Source: Terriglobales bacterium (lineage in GTDB: Bacteria; Acidobacteriota; Terriglobia; Terriglobales; Acidobacteriaceae). Taken from it: a stretch of DNA of 64,000 bases. Each line of letters starts with the position of its first letter. Position 1 is the stretch's first letter. Positions 1 to 8,749 of this stretch are shown here, piece by piece. The translations under genes were made by a program, and so were the position numbers. The stretch lies in assembly GCA_035651995.1 (NCBI GenBank), contig DASRER010000043.1, positions 62,001 through 126,000 of the forward strand, read 5' to 3'. The notes below the pieces were generated by a model. The model did not search any database. It was not told where the DNA came from and saw only the letters and a list, made by a program, of their open reading frames with translations.

Positions 1-983
1 GCTCTCTGCACGATCAACTCAATGCCGCGATTGACGCCATCCTGGCGCGGCGCAGCGCCGCTCCGCTCGCGCCCGAGCTCGCGGCCCTGGCCGCGCTCGC
101 GGTGGACCTGCGCGGCCTGCCGCGTCCTGAGTTCAAGCGGCGCTTGAAAGAAGAATTGGAAAAGGAGGCAAACGAAATGCCGGCGCTCGAGATCGCATCC
201 GAGACAAAGAAGGCGAAATTCCGCGAGGGTTTCACGACCGTGACGCCCTACCTCTCCATCGACCACTTCGAAGAGGCGATGAACTTCATGAAGCAGGCCT
301 TCGGCGCCGTCGAACTTTTCCGCGGCGGCCCTGGCTCGGCCGGCGGATACCACGCCGAAGTCCGCATCGGCGATTCCATCCTGATGATCGGCGGCGGCGG
401 CAACTTCAAGGGCCCGTACACGCCCACTTCGCTGCATCTCTACGTCCCCGATGCAGACGCCGTGTACCACCGGGCGATCGCAGCGGGCGCCACCTCGCTG
501 CACGAGCCAACCGACCAGTTCTACGGCGATCGCGAAGCGGGTGTGCGCGACGTGGCCGGCAACGAGTGGTGGATCGCCACCCACAAAGGCGCGAGCTATC
601 GCCGCGAAGGCTTGCGCGCCGTGACAACTTTCCTGCGCGTGCACGGCGCAGGCCGCATGCTGGACTTCATCACCGAGGCGCTGGGCGGCGAAGTGGTTGA
701 GCGCCACTCCTCGCCCGACGGCGTGGTGCACTATTCGCAGGCGCGCATCGGCAACGGCATCCTCGAGGTGAACGAAGCGCACGGCCCCTGGCAGCCGATG
801 CCGACCATGTTCTACCTCTATGTCCCCGACCCGGATGCGCTCTACGCCCGCGCCGTCGCCGCCGGCGCCCAATCAATGTTCCCGCCCCAGGACCAGCCCT
901 ACGGCGACCGCGTCGCCGCCGTCAAAGACGAGTGGGGCAACCAGTGGTACATGGGAACGCCGACGGAGAAGCCCGGAGCTTGA
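1..983 (+). CDS. Double VOC (glyoxalase/PhnB-like) domain protein, 5' partial
   Basis: The reading frame is already open at the left edge (first full codon at base 3), so the N-terminus lies outside the window. About the first 60 visible residues form a charged helical segment containing LPRPEFKRRLKEEL. Two vicinal-oxygen-chelate repeats follow: one starting near TVTPYLSIDHFEEAMNF, the second near TTFLRVHGAGRMLDFI. Both carry the PhnB-like signature of an LYVPD strand and a GDR...D..GN.W end (YGDREAGVRDVAGNEWW and YGDRVAAVKDEWGNQWY). Such tandem VOC proteins are soluble and can be metal-dependent enzymes or binding proteins; the substrate cannot be told. The internal ATG at 102 or 178 could be mistaken for the start, but the frame upstream is clearly coding. 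Confidence 0.85.
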   Translation, partial: SLHDQLNAAIDAILARRSAAPLAPELAALAALAVDLRGLPRPEFKRRLKEELEKEANEMPALEIASETKKAKFREGFTTVTPYLSIDHFEEAMNFMKQAFGAVELFRGGPGSAGGYHAEVRIGDSILMIGGGGNFKGPYTPTSLHLYVPDADAVYHRAIAAGATSLHEPTDQFYGDREAGVRDVAGNEWWIATHKGASYRREGLRAVTTFLRVHGAGRMLDFITEALGGEVVERHSSPDGVVHYSQARIGNGILEVNEAHGPWQPMPTMFYLYVPDPDALYARAVAAGAQSMFPPQDQPYGDRVAAVKDEWGNQWYMGTPTEKPGA

Positions 984-987
984 GTCT

Positions 988-1120
988 GTCATCCTGAGCG
1001 AGCGCGATCCCGCCAAGCGGGAGAGCCGGAGTCGAAGGGTCCCTGCCGCAACTGTGCTTTCAGGGTCGAAGTGGGATGCTTCGACTCGGCCCGCAAGGCG
1101 CGGGCCTCGCTCAGCATGAC
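988..1120. repeat. REP-like inverted-repeat element (copy A)
   Basis: The ends are near-perfect inverted repeats: GTCATCCTGAGCG at 988-1000 and CGCTCAGCATGAC at 1108-1120. Inside are further palindromic parts (CCCGCCAAGCGGG near 1010; GGCCCGCAAGGCGCGGGCC near 1088) and the words GTCGAAGGGTCCCTGC and GGGATGCTTCGACTCGGCC. The same arrangement recurs in inverse orientation at 40462-40592, and partial copies lie at 6118-6176 and 10724-10770. The 984-1290 gap holds nothing else that looks coding. Confidence 0.75.
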
Positions 1121-1150
1121 CAGGGAGTGCTGGAGACGTGGGCGCGCCGC

Positions 1151-1175
1151 TCACCTCACCTCACCTCACCTCACC
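1151..1175. repeat. Pentanucleotide microsatellite (TCACC)x5
   Basis: Five perfect tandem copies of TCACC occur in the gap between the VOC gene and uppP. It is followed by a copy of the dispersed GTGGCGCGGACGCCC core at about 1204-1235. No gene overlaps it. Confidence 0.9.
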
Positions 1176-1290
1176 TCGCACCGTCGTGGTCAGCGCGAAC
1201 CATGTGGCGCGGACGCCCCCGTGCGCGCGGCTTCTGCGACACCGTTTGTCCTGGGAAAGCTTTCAGGGGCTGACCGCTGACTGTTGATCG

Positions 1291-2160
1291 CTAACTCCGC
1301 ATCCACAACCACGCCGCCAGGCCCGCGCCCAGCACGATCCGATAGATCGCGAACGGCACAAACCCGCCGCGCCGCACCCAGCGCATGAACCACGCCACGA
1401 CTGCGTAGGCGACGACGAAAGAAACCACGAAGCCGGTCGCCAGCAGCATCCACTCCTGCGCGTTCACCGGCGCGGCGCCCACCGCGGTGCCGGCCGCTCC
1501 GTGGCGCATTGACTTGAGCAGGTCATAGAGCGTAGCCGTGACCATGGTTGGAATCGAAAGCAGGAAGCTGAACTCCAGCGCCGTGGCGCGCGTCATCCCG
1601 GCAATCTGACCGCTGGCAATCGTGGCCATCGAGCGAGACGTCCCGGGAAACACGGCGGAAAGGACCTGGCACGCGCCAACCCACAGCGCCTGCGGCAGCG
1701 AGGTCTGCTCCACATCGTCGGTGCGCGCCGCCAGAATACGCGCGTCGTAAAGCGCCTCCACCACCCACATCACGATGCCGCCGGCCAGCAGCGACATGGC
1801 CATGACCCACAGGCTTTCCAGGTTCTTGCCGATCACTTTGGTCAGCGCCCACGCCGGGCCGGCCGTGACCACGAACGCGATCAGCACCAGCGTGAGCGGA
1901 TGGGTGAAAAGCGTCTTCTCGCCGCGATGTCCGCGCGGAAACGTTCGCAGGAAATCGGCAATGCGTTTGCGGAAGTAAATCGGCAGGCAGAGAATGGCGC
2001 CCAGCTGGATGACGATGCTGAACATCTTCCAGTAGCCGCTGGCCAGGTCCACGCCGAGCGCGGCTTCCACGATGCGCAGGTGCGCAGTCGAACTGACGGG
2101 CAGGAACTCCGTTAGCCCTTCCACCACGCCGAGAAGGATGGCGAGCGCGTACGGGTTCAA
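1291..2160 (-). CDS. uppP: Undecaprenyl-diphosphatase UppP (BacA)
   Basis: This integral membrane enzyme removes a phosphate from undecaprenyl pyrophosphate, recycling the lipid carrier for peptidoglycan and other envelope polymers. The N-terminus has the signature EGLTEFLPVSSTAHL (about residues 14-28), and the second motif PGTSRSMATIASGQIAG lies mid-protein; both hold the family's catalytic Glu, Ser and Arg residues. At 289 residues with several hydrophobic segments it has the normal family size. The start is TTG at 2160, whose bases overlap the TGA stop of the upstream SH3-protein gene (TTGA), indicating translational coupling. Overproduction of this family gives bacitracin tolerance in other bacteria. 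Confidence 0.96.
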   Translation of the reverse strand: MNPYALAILLGVVEGLTEFLPVSSTAHLRIVEAALGVDLASGYWKMFSIVIQLGAILCLPIYFRKRIADFLRTFPRGHRGEKTLFTHPLTLVLIAFVVTAGPAWALTKVIGKNLESLWVMAMSLLAGGIVMWVVEALYDARILAARTDDVEQTSLPQALWVGACQVLSAVFPGTSRSMATIASGQIAGMTRATALEFSFLLSIPTMVTATLYDLLKSMRHGAAGTAVGAAPVNAQEWMLLATGFVVSFVVAYAVVAWFMRWVRRGGFVPFAIYRIVLGAGLAAWLWMRS

Positions 2161-3089
2161 TCGTTCGTGTTCCCGTACGTCGGAATGTTCTGCTGAACTT
2201 TGTAGAGCAGGGCCTCGGCGCGCGGCGACCAGTCGCTCTGCGCCGCCTCGGCCATGATGCGCTGCAGCAGCGCGATGGCGCGCGTGCGCGATTCCGCCGA
2301 CTTCCCGGGCTGGTTTTCCGTTTTGTAGATCTCGATCAGTGCCGCCCGCCGCCGCGCCGCTTCGTACAGCGCCTCGGCGACCTTGGGCGACTGCGGATGG
2401 TCCTTTGCGTAGTCCTCGTAGATGCTGGCTTCTCTATCGGGACACTTCGACATGCCATTCCAGTCGCCGCACGTCTTGTTGTCGATCAGGTCGAACGCCG
2501 CCAGGTCCGCCCACTTTGTGCCCTTGAACTTCTTCTGCACCTGCCTCAGGTGCTCTTCGTCGATTTGCGGCTTCATCAGCGGATCGGCCGCGCGCGCCGA
2601 AGGACGCGTGCGCGCATCCGCCAGCTCGAGCTGCCAGCGGATATCGGCGCCGCGCCACATCGCCTCCCCCGCCAGCGGCGAGTTGGGAAAATACTCGGCC
2701 GTGCGATCGTAAAGCCGCAGCGCGTCTTCGGCGGCGCCGCGGCGCCCGCGCCGCTTCTGTGCCTCGGCCTCCGAGTCCACCGCCTCGCCGAACAGGATTC
2801 GGTCGCCGTTGGGCATGGTGGTGCGGATCACGCCGCGGTCCTGGATCCAGCCCGTGACCTGCCGCTCCGCCTCCTGGTTGGCCATCACGTGCAGCCACCC
2901 AGGGTTCCCCTGTTCCAGGATCACGATCTCGCGCCCGCGCCCTACCGGCCCGAGCTTCGATGACGTGGCGTCCGGGGAAAGATAAATCGTTGCCTCGCGA
3001 ATCATCACCGCGCGAACCACGTCGGCGGCGTGCAAGGGAAGAACGGAGAGCGCTACGAAAACAAGATTGAAGACGCGATGCCGTGCCAC
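2157..3089 (-). CDS. Exported SH3-like / tetratricopeptide-type protein
   Basis: The 310-residue product starts with a hydrophobic signal peptide ending near LPLHAAD, so it is probably periplasmic. Residues 25-95 look like a bacterial SH3 (SH3b) fold: ATIYLSPDATSSKLGPVGRG, then EIVILEQGNPGWLHV and VTGWIQDRGVI. The remainder is helical with repeated A/L/Y patterns (LYDRTAEYFPNSPLAGEAM, YEDYAKDHPQSPKVAEALY) like outer-membrane TPR proteins. GTG at 3089 is preceded by GAGG at close spacing, supporting this start. It overlaps uppP by 4 nt, so a role in envelope or cell-wall maintenance is a reasonable inference, but no specific function can be assigned. Confidence 0.8.
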   Translation of the reverse strand: MARHRVFNLVFVALSVLPLHAADVVRAVMIREATIYLSPDATSSKLGPVGRGREIVILEQGNPGWLHVMANQEAERQVTGWIQDRGVIRTTMPNGDRILFGEAVDSEAEAQKRRGRRGAAEDALRLYDRTAEYFPNSPLAGEAMWRGADIRWQLELADARTRPSARAADPLMKPQIDEEHLRQVQKKFKGTKWADLAAFDLIDNKTCGDWNGMSKCPDREASIYEDYAKDHPQSPKVAEALYEAARRRAALIEIYKTENQPGKSAESRTRAIALLQRIMAEAAQSDWSPRAEALLYKVQQNIPTYGNTND

Positions 3090-3104
3090 ATAATCCTCAA
3101 ACGG

Positions 3105-3180
3105 CTTACCCCGGATGAACTCCGATCAACACGGACTTGACCCAAGGTTCGTATGGATCCCTGTCCATCCGTGGTGAGAC
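3105..3180. repeat. Intergenic word-repeat hairpin (CGGATGAAC words)
   Basis: Degenerate words CCGGATGAACTCCGATCAAC and ACGGAC at 3113-3136 face the loosely complementary CCCTGTCCATCCGTGGTGAG at about 3160-3179. The same words appear in the dapA-dapB gap (CGCGGATGAACGCGGATGAA near 11710). Confidence 0.5.
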
Positions 3181-3210
3181 TTGCCTCGGATTCTACACGG
3201 GACGAAGAAC

Positions 3211-4191
3211 TCATCCCAGAACCTGCCGCAGCAAATCGGGTTCCACGTTTCCGCCGCTCACCACGGCGGCCGTCCGCCGCGCTCGCGGCAGTTCGCTCTG
3301 ATGGAACCAATACGCCGCCGCAGTCACCGCGCCACTTGGCTCTGCCACCACGTGTCCGGTCCACGCCAGCCGCCGCATGGCCTCGCGAATCTCGTCTTCG
3401 CTCACCGTGACCACGTCGTCCACGAACTTGCGAATGTGCTGGAACGGAATCGGCCCCACGCTCTGCGTGCGCAGCCCGTCGGCCAGCGTGCGCGTGGTCT
3501 GCTCGGCGGGAAGCTCCACCAGGCGCCCGGCGCGGAAGCTGGCTTGAGCGTCGGCGGCCAGCGCCGGCTCCACGCCCACCACCTTCGCCTTCGATCCGGA
3601 AAGCTTGATGGCGGCGGAAATGCCGCTCACCAGTCCGCCGCCGCCGATCGGGGCAAGCACCAGCTCGACGTCGGCGAGGTCTTCGAGGATCTCCAGGCCA
3701 ATCGTGCCCTGGCCGGCGATGATGCGCTCGTCGTTGAACGGCGGCACCACGCAAAGGCCGCGCTCGGCCGCGAGTTGCTCGGCGCGCCGCTGGCGCTCCA
3801 GGCTACCCGGGCCCACCAGGACGATCTCCGCTCCGAGACTCTCGGTGCGCGCGATCTTCACCTTCGGCGCGGTCCGCGGCATGACCACCGTTGCCTTCAC
3901 CCCCAGCGCCTGCGCCGCGTACGACACGCCCTGGGCGTGGTTGCCGCTGGAATACGTGATGACCCCGCGGGCGCGCTCCGCGTCGGAGAGCGAAGCAATC
4001 TTGTTGTACGCCCCGCGCAGCTTGAACGAGCCGATGGGCTGCAGGCTCTCCAGCTTCAGGTGCAATCCGTCGCACGACGGGAAGTGGTAGAGCGGCGTGC
4101 GCGTGGCCACGCCGCGAATGCGCTCACGCGCCTGCTGAATGTCAGGAAGGGTAACGATGTCGCTCGTCTCCAGGATTCCAGTGCTAACCAT
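3211..4191 (-). CDS. Threonine/serine dehydratase-like PLP enzyme (fold type II)
   Basis: The protein belongs to the family that deaminates threonine to 2-oxobutyrate (or serine to pyruvate). The PLP lysine is in PIGSFKLRGAYNK (Lys57 from the chosen start), the phosphate/carboxylate loop is SSGNHAQG, and the glycine-rich PLP phosphate loop is APIGGGGLVSG. At about 326 residues it lacks the C-terminal ACT-like regulatory domain of biosynthetic IlvA, so it is the short, non-feedback type; serine racemase-type activity is also possible. The longer open frame to 4278 has no plausible coding character; ATG at 4191 gives the usual family N-terminus, although no clear Shine-Dalgarno precedes it. Confidence 0.88.
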   Translation of the reverse strand: MVSTGILETSDIVTLPDIQQARERIRGVATRTPLYHFPSCDGLHLKLESLQPIGSFKLRGAYNKIASLSDAERARGVITYSSGNHAQGVSYAAQALGVKATVVMPRTAPKVKIARTESLGAEIVLVGPGSLERQRRAEQLAAERGLCVVPPFNDERIIAGQGTIGLEILEDLADVELVLAPIGGGGLVSGISAAIKLSGSKAKVVGVEPALAADAQASFRAGRLVELPAEQTTRTLADGLRTQSVGPIPFQHIRKFVDDVVTVSEDEIREAMRRLAWTGHVVAEPSGAVTAAAYWFHQSELPRARRTAAVVSGGNVEPDLLRQVLG

Positions 4192-4279
4192 ATCAAGGAG
4201 CGAGGCGGCGCGGGAGTGCTGCAGGAATAGACACCGCTGCATGGGCCAGAGCTCCCACGTCCAGAAGCAACGGTCCAAG

Positions 4280-4335
4280 CTAAACGCTGCAGGCCAAGGG
4301 CCAGGAGCCAGTGGCGAGCCGCCGGCAGCTGGCCG
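4280..4335. repeat. Short intergenic word repeat (CCAGGAGCCAGTGGC type)
   Basis: The gap between the dehydratase and rnj carries degenerate copies of a GCCAGT/GGCAGCTGGC word (GGCCAAGGGCCAGGAGCCAG, then GCCGGCAGCTGGCC). Similar words occur near 6270 and 19230-19340. Confidence 0.45.
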
Positions 4336-6000
4336 CTAAATCTCCAGAATCACCGGCATGATCAGCGGCCTGCGCTGCGTGCTCTTCACGATGAACCGCT
4401 TCAGGTCGGCGCGGATCTTCTCCTTGATCACGCCGTAATCGCTCTTTTCCTCTTCGCTCGACGACTCCAGCGTGCCCATGACGAGGTCGCGCGCGCTGCT
4501 CAGGAATCCGTCTTCGCCCGGCGCGAAGCCCCGCGTCACGATCTCCGGCGCGCTCTCCACCTTGCCCGTCAGCTTGTTGATCGCGATGATGGGCAGCACG
4601 ATGCCGTCTTCGCTCAGGTGGCGCCGGTCGCGGATCACAAGGTCTTCCACCACTTCGCCCATCGAGCCCGAGTCGATGCACACGCGGCCCACGTTGATCT
4701 TGCCCGCCTTGCGCGCGCCCAGTTCGTCGAACTCCATGATCTCGCCGCTCTCCAGCATCAGCGCCTGCCCGACCGCGCCGTGCATCGCGGCCGCCAGTTC
4801 GGCGTGACGCGAGAGCTGCCGGTACTCGCCGTGAATCGGAATGAAGTAGCGCGGCTTGACCAGGTTGATGATCAGCCGCAGCTCCTCCTGGCTGGCGTGT
4901 CCTGAAACGTGCACCGGCGGCGACGAGCCGTCTTCATAGATCACGTGCGCCTGCCGCCGGAACAGGTGGTCAATCACGCGGTAGATCGCCTTCTCGTTCC
5001 CCGGAATGATTCGCGAGGAAAGGACCACCGTGTCGCCGGTTTCGATCTTGGCGTGCTTGTGGTTGTCCACCGCCGCGCGCGACAGCGCCGACATCGGTTC
5101 GCCCTGCGTGCCGCTGATCAGCACACAAACTTTTTCCGCCGGGAAATTCTTGATCTCACCGGGATGGATCAGCAGGCCGTCGGGAATGTCCACGTAGCCC
5201 AGGTCCTGCGCGATCTCGGTCGAGTCGGTCATCGAGCGCCCGACCAGCGCCACCTTGCGCCCGTACTCGAATGCCAGGTCAATGGCCAGCTTGATCCGAT
5301 GGATGGAAGACGAAAAGCAAGAAATGAACAGCCGCCCGTCGGTATTGCGGAACACGTCGTCGAACTTGCGCCGCACCGCGCGCTCGCTCGGCGTGTATCC
5401 CGGACGCTCCACGTTGGTCGAATCCTGCAGCAGCGCCAGCACGCCTTCCTTGCCGTACTCGGCGAACGTGTGCAGATCGAAAAGCCGGTTGTCTGTCGGC
5501 GTGGGGTCCACCTTGAAGTCGCCGGTGTGGATCACCACGCCCAGCGGCGTGTGGATTGCCAGCGACACGCAGTCCACCAGGCTGTGCGTCACCTGGATGG
5601 GATGGATGGTGAACGCGCCAATGCGAAAGCGCTCGCCGGCGCGAATCTCGTTCAGCGTGGCGTCGTCGAGCAGTTCGTGCTCTTCCAGCTTGTTCTCGAC
5701 GTAGGCCAGCGTGAACTCGGTGCCGTACACCGGCACGTTCAGCTCGCTCAGGATCCACGGCAGGGCGCCGATATGGTCCTCGTGACCGTGCGTGAGCACG
5801 ATGCCGCGCACCTGCGCGCGGTTTTCCAGCAGGAAGCTGATGTCGGGAACGACGATGTCGACGCCCAGCAGCTCCGACTCGGGAAACATCAGACCGGCGT
5901 CGATGACGATGATGTCGTCACCCCAGCGCACGGCCATGCAGTTCATGCCGAATTCGCCGAGCCCGCCTAGCGGGATGATCTGGAGCTTGCCTGAGGGCAT
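4336..6000 (-). CDS. rnj: Ribonuclease J
   Basis: RNase J is a metallo-beta-lactamase/beta-CASP nuclease with 5'-3' exo- and endonuclease activity in RNA processing and decay. Residues 71-76 (HGHEDH) are the zinc motif; further metal ligands lie in VTHSLVD and HTGDFKVD. Beta-CASP motifs are present (DSTNVERPGYTPSE, ISCFSSSIHRI, SGTQGEPMSAL, and PPVHVSGHASQEEL, with IHGEYRQL). At 554 residues, from ATG at 6000 (MPSGKLQIIPLGGLGEFG), it matches family size. The open frame extends to 6285 but that part crosses repeat sequence, so the shorter start is preferred. It reads as a stand-alone minus-strand gene. Confidence 0.96.
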   Translation of the reverse strand: MPSGKLQIIPLGGLGEFGMNCMAVRWGDDIIVIDAGLMFPESELLGVDIVVPDISFLLENRAQVRGIVLTHGHEDHIGALPWILSELNVPVYGTEFTLAYVENKLEEHELLDDATLNEIRAGERFRIGAFTIHPIQVTHSLVDCVSLAIHTPLGVVIHTGDFKVDPTPTDNRLFDLHTFAEYGKEGVLALLQDSTNVERPGYTPSERAVRRKFDDVFRNTDGRLFISCFSSSIHRIKLAIDLAFEYGRKVALVGRSMTDSTEIAQDLGYVDIPDGLLIHPGEIKNFPAEKVCVLISGTQGEPMSALSRAAVDNHKHAKIETGDTVVLSSRIIPGNEKAIYRVIDHLFRRQAHVIYEDGSSPPVHVSGHASQEELRLIINLVKPRYFIPIHGEYRQLSRHAELAAAMHGAVGQALMLESGEIMEFDELGARKAGKINVGRVCIDSGSMGEVVEDLVIRDRRHLSEDGIVLPIIAINKLTGKVESAPEIVTRGFAPGEDGFLSSARDLVMGTLESSSEEEKSDYGVIKEKIRADLKRFIVKSTQRRPLIMPVILEI

Positions 6001-6067
6001 TGAGGAGAGAGAACGATAGCTTGATGCTAGCACAATGCTTCCGCGCCTGTTCTGGCGGCGAGCCGCT

Positions 6068-6176
6068 AAGGAAGGCAAAAGCAAAAAGGCAAAGCAAAAG
6101 GCAAAAGCGCAACCGAGCCATCCTGGGCGAGGCGGGTGCTGCGCTCGGCGCAGTACCCGCGCGGTCGAAGGACCCC
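6068..6176. repeat. Word repeat (AGGCAAA) followed by partial REP-like element (copy B)
   Basis: Bases 6068-6108 are degenerate tandem copies of AGGCAAAAGCAAA. They abut CCATCCTGGGCGAGGCGGGT (6118 on), a palindrome GGTGCTGCGC/GCGCAGTACC, and GCGGTCGAAGGACCCC, which match the left half of the REP-like element at 988-1120. The remainder of 6177-6296 holds short CCACTGGCTACTG-type words. Confidence 0.6.
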
Positions 6177-6296
6177 GGCGCCGAGAGCGGCATCCCCATC
6201 GCGCCGGGCCATCTACCTGACTCGACTTTGGGCAGGGAAGACGCGGCGAAGCCGCCTCCACAACCCGGTACCCGCTACTCGCCACTGGCTACTGCG

Positions 6297-7697
6297 TTAC
6301 TCCAGGGCAGCGGCCACCGCCTCGCTCGGCTGCTCCTTGCCAAACTCGCCCTCCCAGCGCGCCACCACCACCGTCGCCAGGCAGTTGCCGACCACGTTGA
6401 CCGAAGTCCGCGCCATGTCCATGAGCTGGTCCACGGCCAGCAGCGCGAACACCGGTTCGGTCGGCAGCCCGAACGAGCCCACGGTCGCGAACAGCAGAAC
6501 AATCGACGCGCGTGAAACGCCGGCCACGCCTTTGCTGGTGAGCATGAGCGTGAGCATCATCATCACCTGCTGACCCACCGTGAGCGGAATGCCGGCCGCC
6601 TGCGCCACGAAGATGGACGCCATCGAGAGATACAGCGTCGACCCGTCGAGATTGAAGCTGTAGCCGGTCGGCGTGACGAACGCCACCACCGGGCGCGGCA
6701 CGCCGATGGCCTCCATCGCTTCCATCGCGCGCGGCAGCGCCGCCTCCGAACTCGCCGTTCCGAACGCAATCGAAGCCGGCTCAGCGACCGCGCGCACGAA
6801 CCTGCGCAGCGGAACGCGCGCCAGCAGCGCGATCGGCAGCAGCACACCGAACAGAAACACCAGCAGCGCCGTGTACAGCGTGGCCAGGAGCTTGGCCAGG
6901 TTGAACAGCACGCCCATGCCCGACGTGCCCACCGTGTACGCAATCGCCGCGCCCACGCCGAGCGGCGCCATCAGCATCACGATGTTGGTGAACTTGAACA
7001 TCACCTCGGCCAGGCCCTCGCAGAACTGGAGCATCGGCCGGCGCTTTTCCTCGCACACCTGTGCCAGCGCAATGCCGAACAGGATGCTGAACACCACAAC
7101 TTGCAGAATTTCGTTGTCGGCAACCGACTTCGCGATGTTCTCGGGAAACGTATGCAGAATGATTTCCGCCGGCGCGCGTTTGGCCGAGACAATCTGCTCG
7201 CCCGGCGCCGGCGGCGGCAACTTCGCGCCCACGCCGGCTTTGCTGATGTTGATGGCCGTCAGGCCGATGATCAGCGCCAGCGTGGTCACTACCTCGAAGT
7301 AGATCAGCGCCTTCAGCCCCATGCGGCCGATCTTCTTCAAGTTCGCGTGCGCCGCGATACCGCTGACCAGCGTGGCAAACAGCAGCGGCGCGATGATCAC
7401 CTTGATCAGACGCAGAAAAATCTGCCCAACCACCCGCAGGTTCGCCGCCGCGGCAGGGAGGTCGTAACCAAACTCGCCGCCGGCGAGCATGAAGGTGAAA
7501 ATCCACGGAGTAAGCGCGCGCCGCCGCGCCGAATACGCGGCCATGACGGCGATCGCCAGCCAGCGCGAGCCCGCCAGCAGCCACCGCGGCGCGTTCGATC
7601 CGTGATGATGTGCGAGAAATGCGGCCAGCGCCGCCGCGATGGCGAACGCAAACAGCAGCCGGCGGGCGACCACGTCCTGCGTTTCCGCCGCGCTCAC
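6297..7697 (-). CDS. Dicarboxylate/amino acid:cation symporter (DAACS family)
   Basis: This inner-membrane protein resembles GltP/DctA sodium- or proton-coupled carriers for C4-dicarboxylates, glutamate or aspartate. Diagnostic segments are the re-entrant serine motif [12 protein letters not shown], the transport core [19 protein letters not shown], and the second hairpin [12 protein letters not shown], with a [16 protein letters not shown] helix near the C-terminus. It has 466 residues and many hydrophobic segments. The first ~75 residues are an extended hydrophobic N-terminus before the family's usual start. GTG at 7697 overlaps the dapD stop (GTGA), so it is probably co-translated with dapD and could supply aspartate or succinate to the pathway; that link is inference. 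Confidence 0.9.
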   Translation of the reverse strand: MSAAETQDVVARRLLFAFAIAAALAAFLAHHHGSNAPRWLLAGSRWLAIAVMAAYSARRRALTPWIFTFMLAGGEFGYDLPAAAANLRVVGQIFLRLIKVIIAPLLFATLVSGIAAHANLKKIGRMGLKALIYFEVVTTLALIIGLTAINISKAGVGAKLPPPAPGEQIVSAKRAPAEIILHTFPENIAKSVADNEILQVVVFSILFGIALAQVCEEKRRPMLQFCEGLAEVMFKFTNIVMLMAPLGVGAAIAYTVGTSGMGVLFNLAKLLATLYTALLVFLFGVLLPIALLARVPLRRFVRAVAEPASIAFGTASSEAALPRAMEAMEAIGVPRPVVAFVTPTGYSFNLDGSTLYLSMASIFVAQAAGIPLTVGQQVMMMLTLMLTSKGVAGVSRASIVLLFATVGSFGLPTEPVFALLAVDQLMDMARTSVNVVGNCLATVVVARWEGEFGKEQPSEAVAAALE

Positions 7698-8527
7698 CGC
7701 AACGCCTCTTCCAGTGCCGCCGCCGCGTCGGTCTTGGCGTCACGATACTTGACGATGACGGGCGCGTAGAGCGAAAGCCCCCAGTCTTTGTCCTGCGCCT
7801 TGCCGCGCTCCAGCTTGCGCGAGCCGGGCACGACCACCGCGTTTTCCGGCACGACGAGCGGCTCTGTTTCGCTTGCGCGATGCACCTCGCCGCGCACCAC
7901 GTCGTAAAGTGGCGTGGATCGCGTAAGGATCACGCCCGCCCCCAGCACCGCGCGCGAGCGCACCTGCGTGCCCTCGTAAACGCCGCAGTTGCCGCCCACC
8001 AGCACATCGTCCTCGATGATGACCGGCGACGCGTTCACCGGCTCGAGCACGCCGCCAATCTGCGCCGCCGCGCTCAGGTGCACGCGCCTGCCGATCTGCG
8101 CGCAAGTGCCCACCAGCGCGTGCGAATCCACCAGCGAGCCCTCGTCCACGTACGCGCCCACGTTCACGTACATCGGCGGCATGCACACCACTCCGGGCGC
8201 GATGTACGCGCCTTCGCGAATGGACGACCCGCCTGTTGGAATGCGCACGCGGTCGCTCACGTGGAATCGCCTCGCCGGGAAGGTGTCCTTGTCCACGAAC
8301 GACAGATCGCTGCCGCTCGCCGCCAGCTCGCCGATGCGAAATCCCAGCAGGATGCCCTGCTTCACCCACGCGTTCACGTGCCAGCGGCCGTCGCTCTTTT
8401 CGGCGGCGCGAATCGTGCCCGCGGTCAGCGCGGCGCGGAATTCGGTGAACGCGGAGCGGGCGGCGGCGCGATCCAGGCGGTCGCCGGCGGCGGCGAGCCG
8501 CTCAATTTCGCCCTGAAGTGGGTGCAT
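7694..8527 (-). CDS. dapD: Tetrahydrodipicolinate N-succinyltransferase DapD
   Basis: DapD transfers succinyl from succinyl-CoA to tetrahydrodipicolinate in the succinylase branch of diaminopimelate/lysine synthesis. The sequence has the N-terminal helical domain, then a left-handed beta-helix with isoleucine-patch hexapeptides. Family hallmarks are [60 protein letters not shown] and [16 protein letters not shown] at 8527 ([11 protein letters not shown]) gives 277 residues, the family's usual length. Its presence with dapA, dapB, asd and lysC indicates the DapD/DapC/DapE route rather than the DapL or dehydrogenase routes; dapC, dapE, dapF and lysA are not in this window. Confidence 0.97.
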   Translation of the reverse strand: MHPLQGEIERLAAAGDRLDRAAARSAFTEFRAALTAGTIRAAEKSDGRWHVNAWVKQGILLGFRIGELAASGSDLSFVDKDTFPARRFHVSDRVRIPTGGSSIREGAYIAPGVVCMPPMYVNVGAYVDEGSLVDSHALVGTCAQIGRRVHLSAAAQIGGVLEPVNASPVIIEDDVLVGGNCGVYEGTQVRSRAVLGAGVILTRSTPLYDVVRGEVHRASETEPLVVPENAVVVPGSRKLERGKAQDKDWGLSLYAPVIVKYRDAKTDAAAALEEALR

Positions 8528-8568
8528 CGCGCCGCAGTATATCGCACACGTCCGGCAGACCTCGGATG

Positions 8569-8690
8569 CGGCGGTCAGCACTCAGAATTCAGCGTCCGCC
8601 CTAGCGCGTGACGGGCGAAGGTGCGCAGTCTCGCCGAAGCCGCGCGTACGAGGGCGTCCGCGCCACGCGGTTCCAGGCCGCCTGGGAACG
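8569..8690. repeat. Repeat cluster: TCAGCACTCAG words plus dispersed GTGGCGCGGACGCC core (minus)
   Basis: GCGGTCAGCACTCAGAATTC at 8570-8589 belongs to the CAGCACTCAG word family. The following GCGAAGGTGCGCA (about 8616-8628) matches the middle of the element between dapB and lysC. Bases 8632-8672 are a reverse-strand copy of the core found at 1204-1235 and 37709-37735. The gap 8528-8749 holds no gene. Confidence 0.6.
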
Positions 8691-8749
8691 AGCTGATTGC
8701 GGCGCCACGCGGCGACACGGTACTCACAATCCGCATCACAAGCTGTTGT

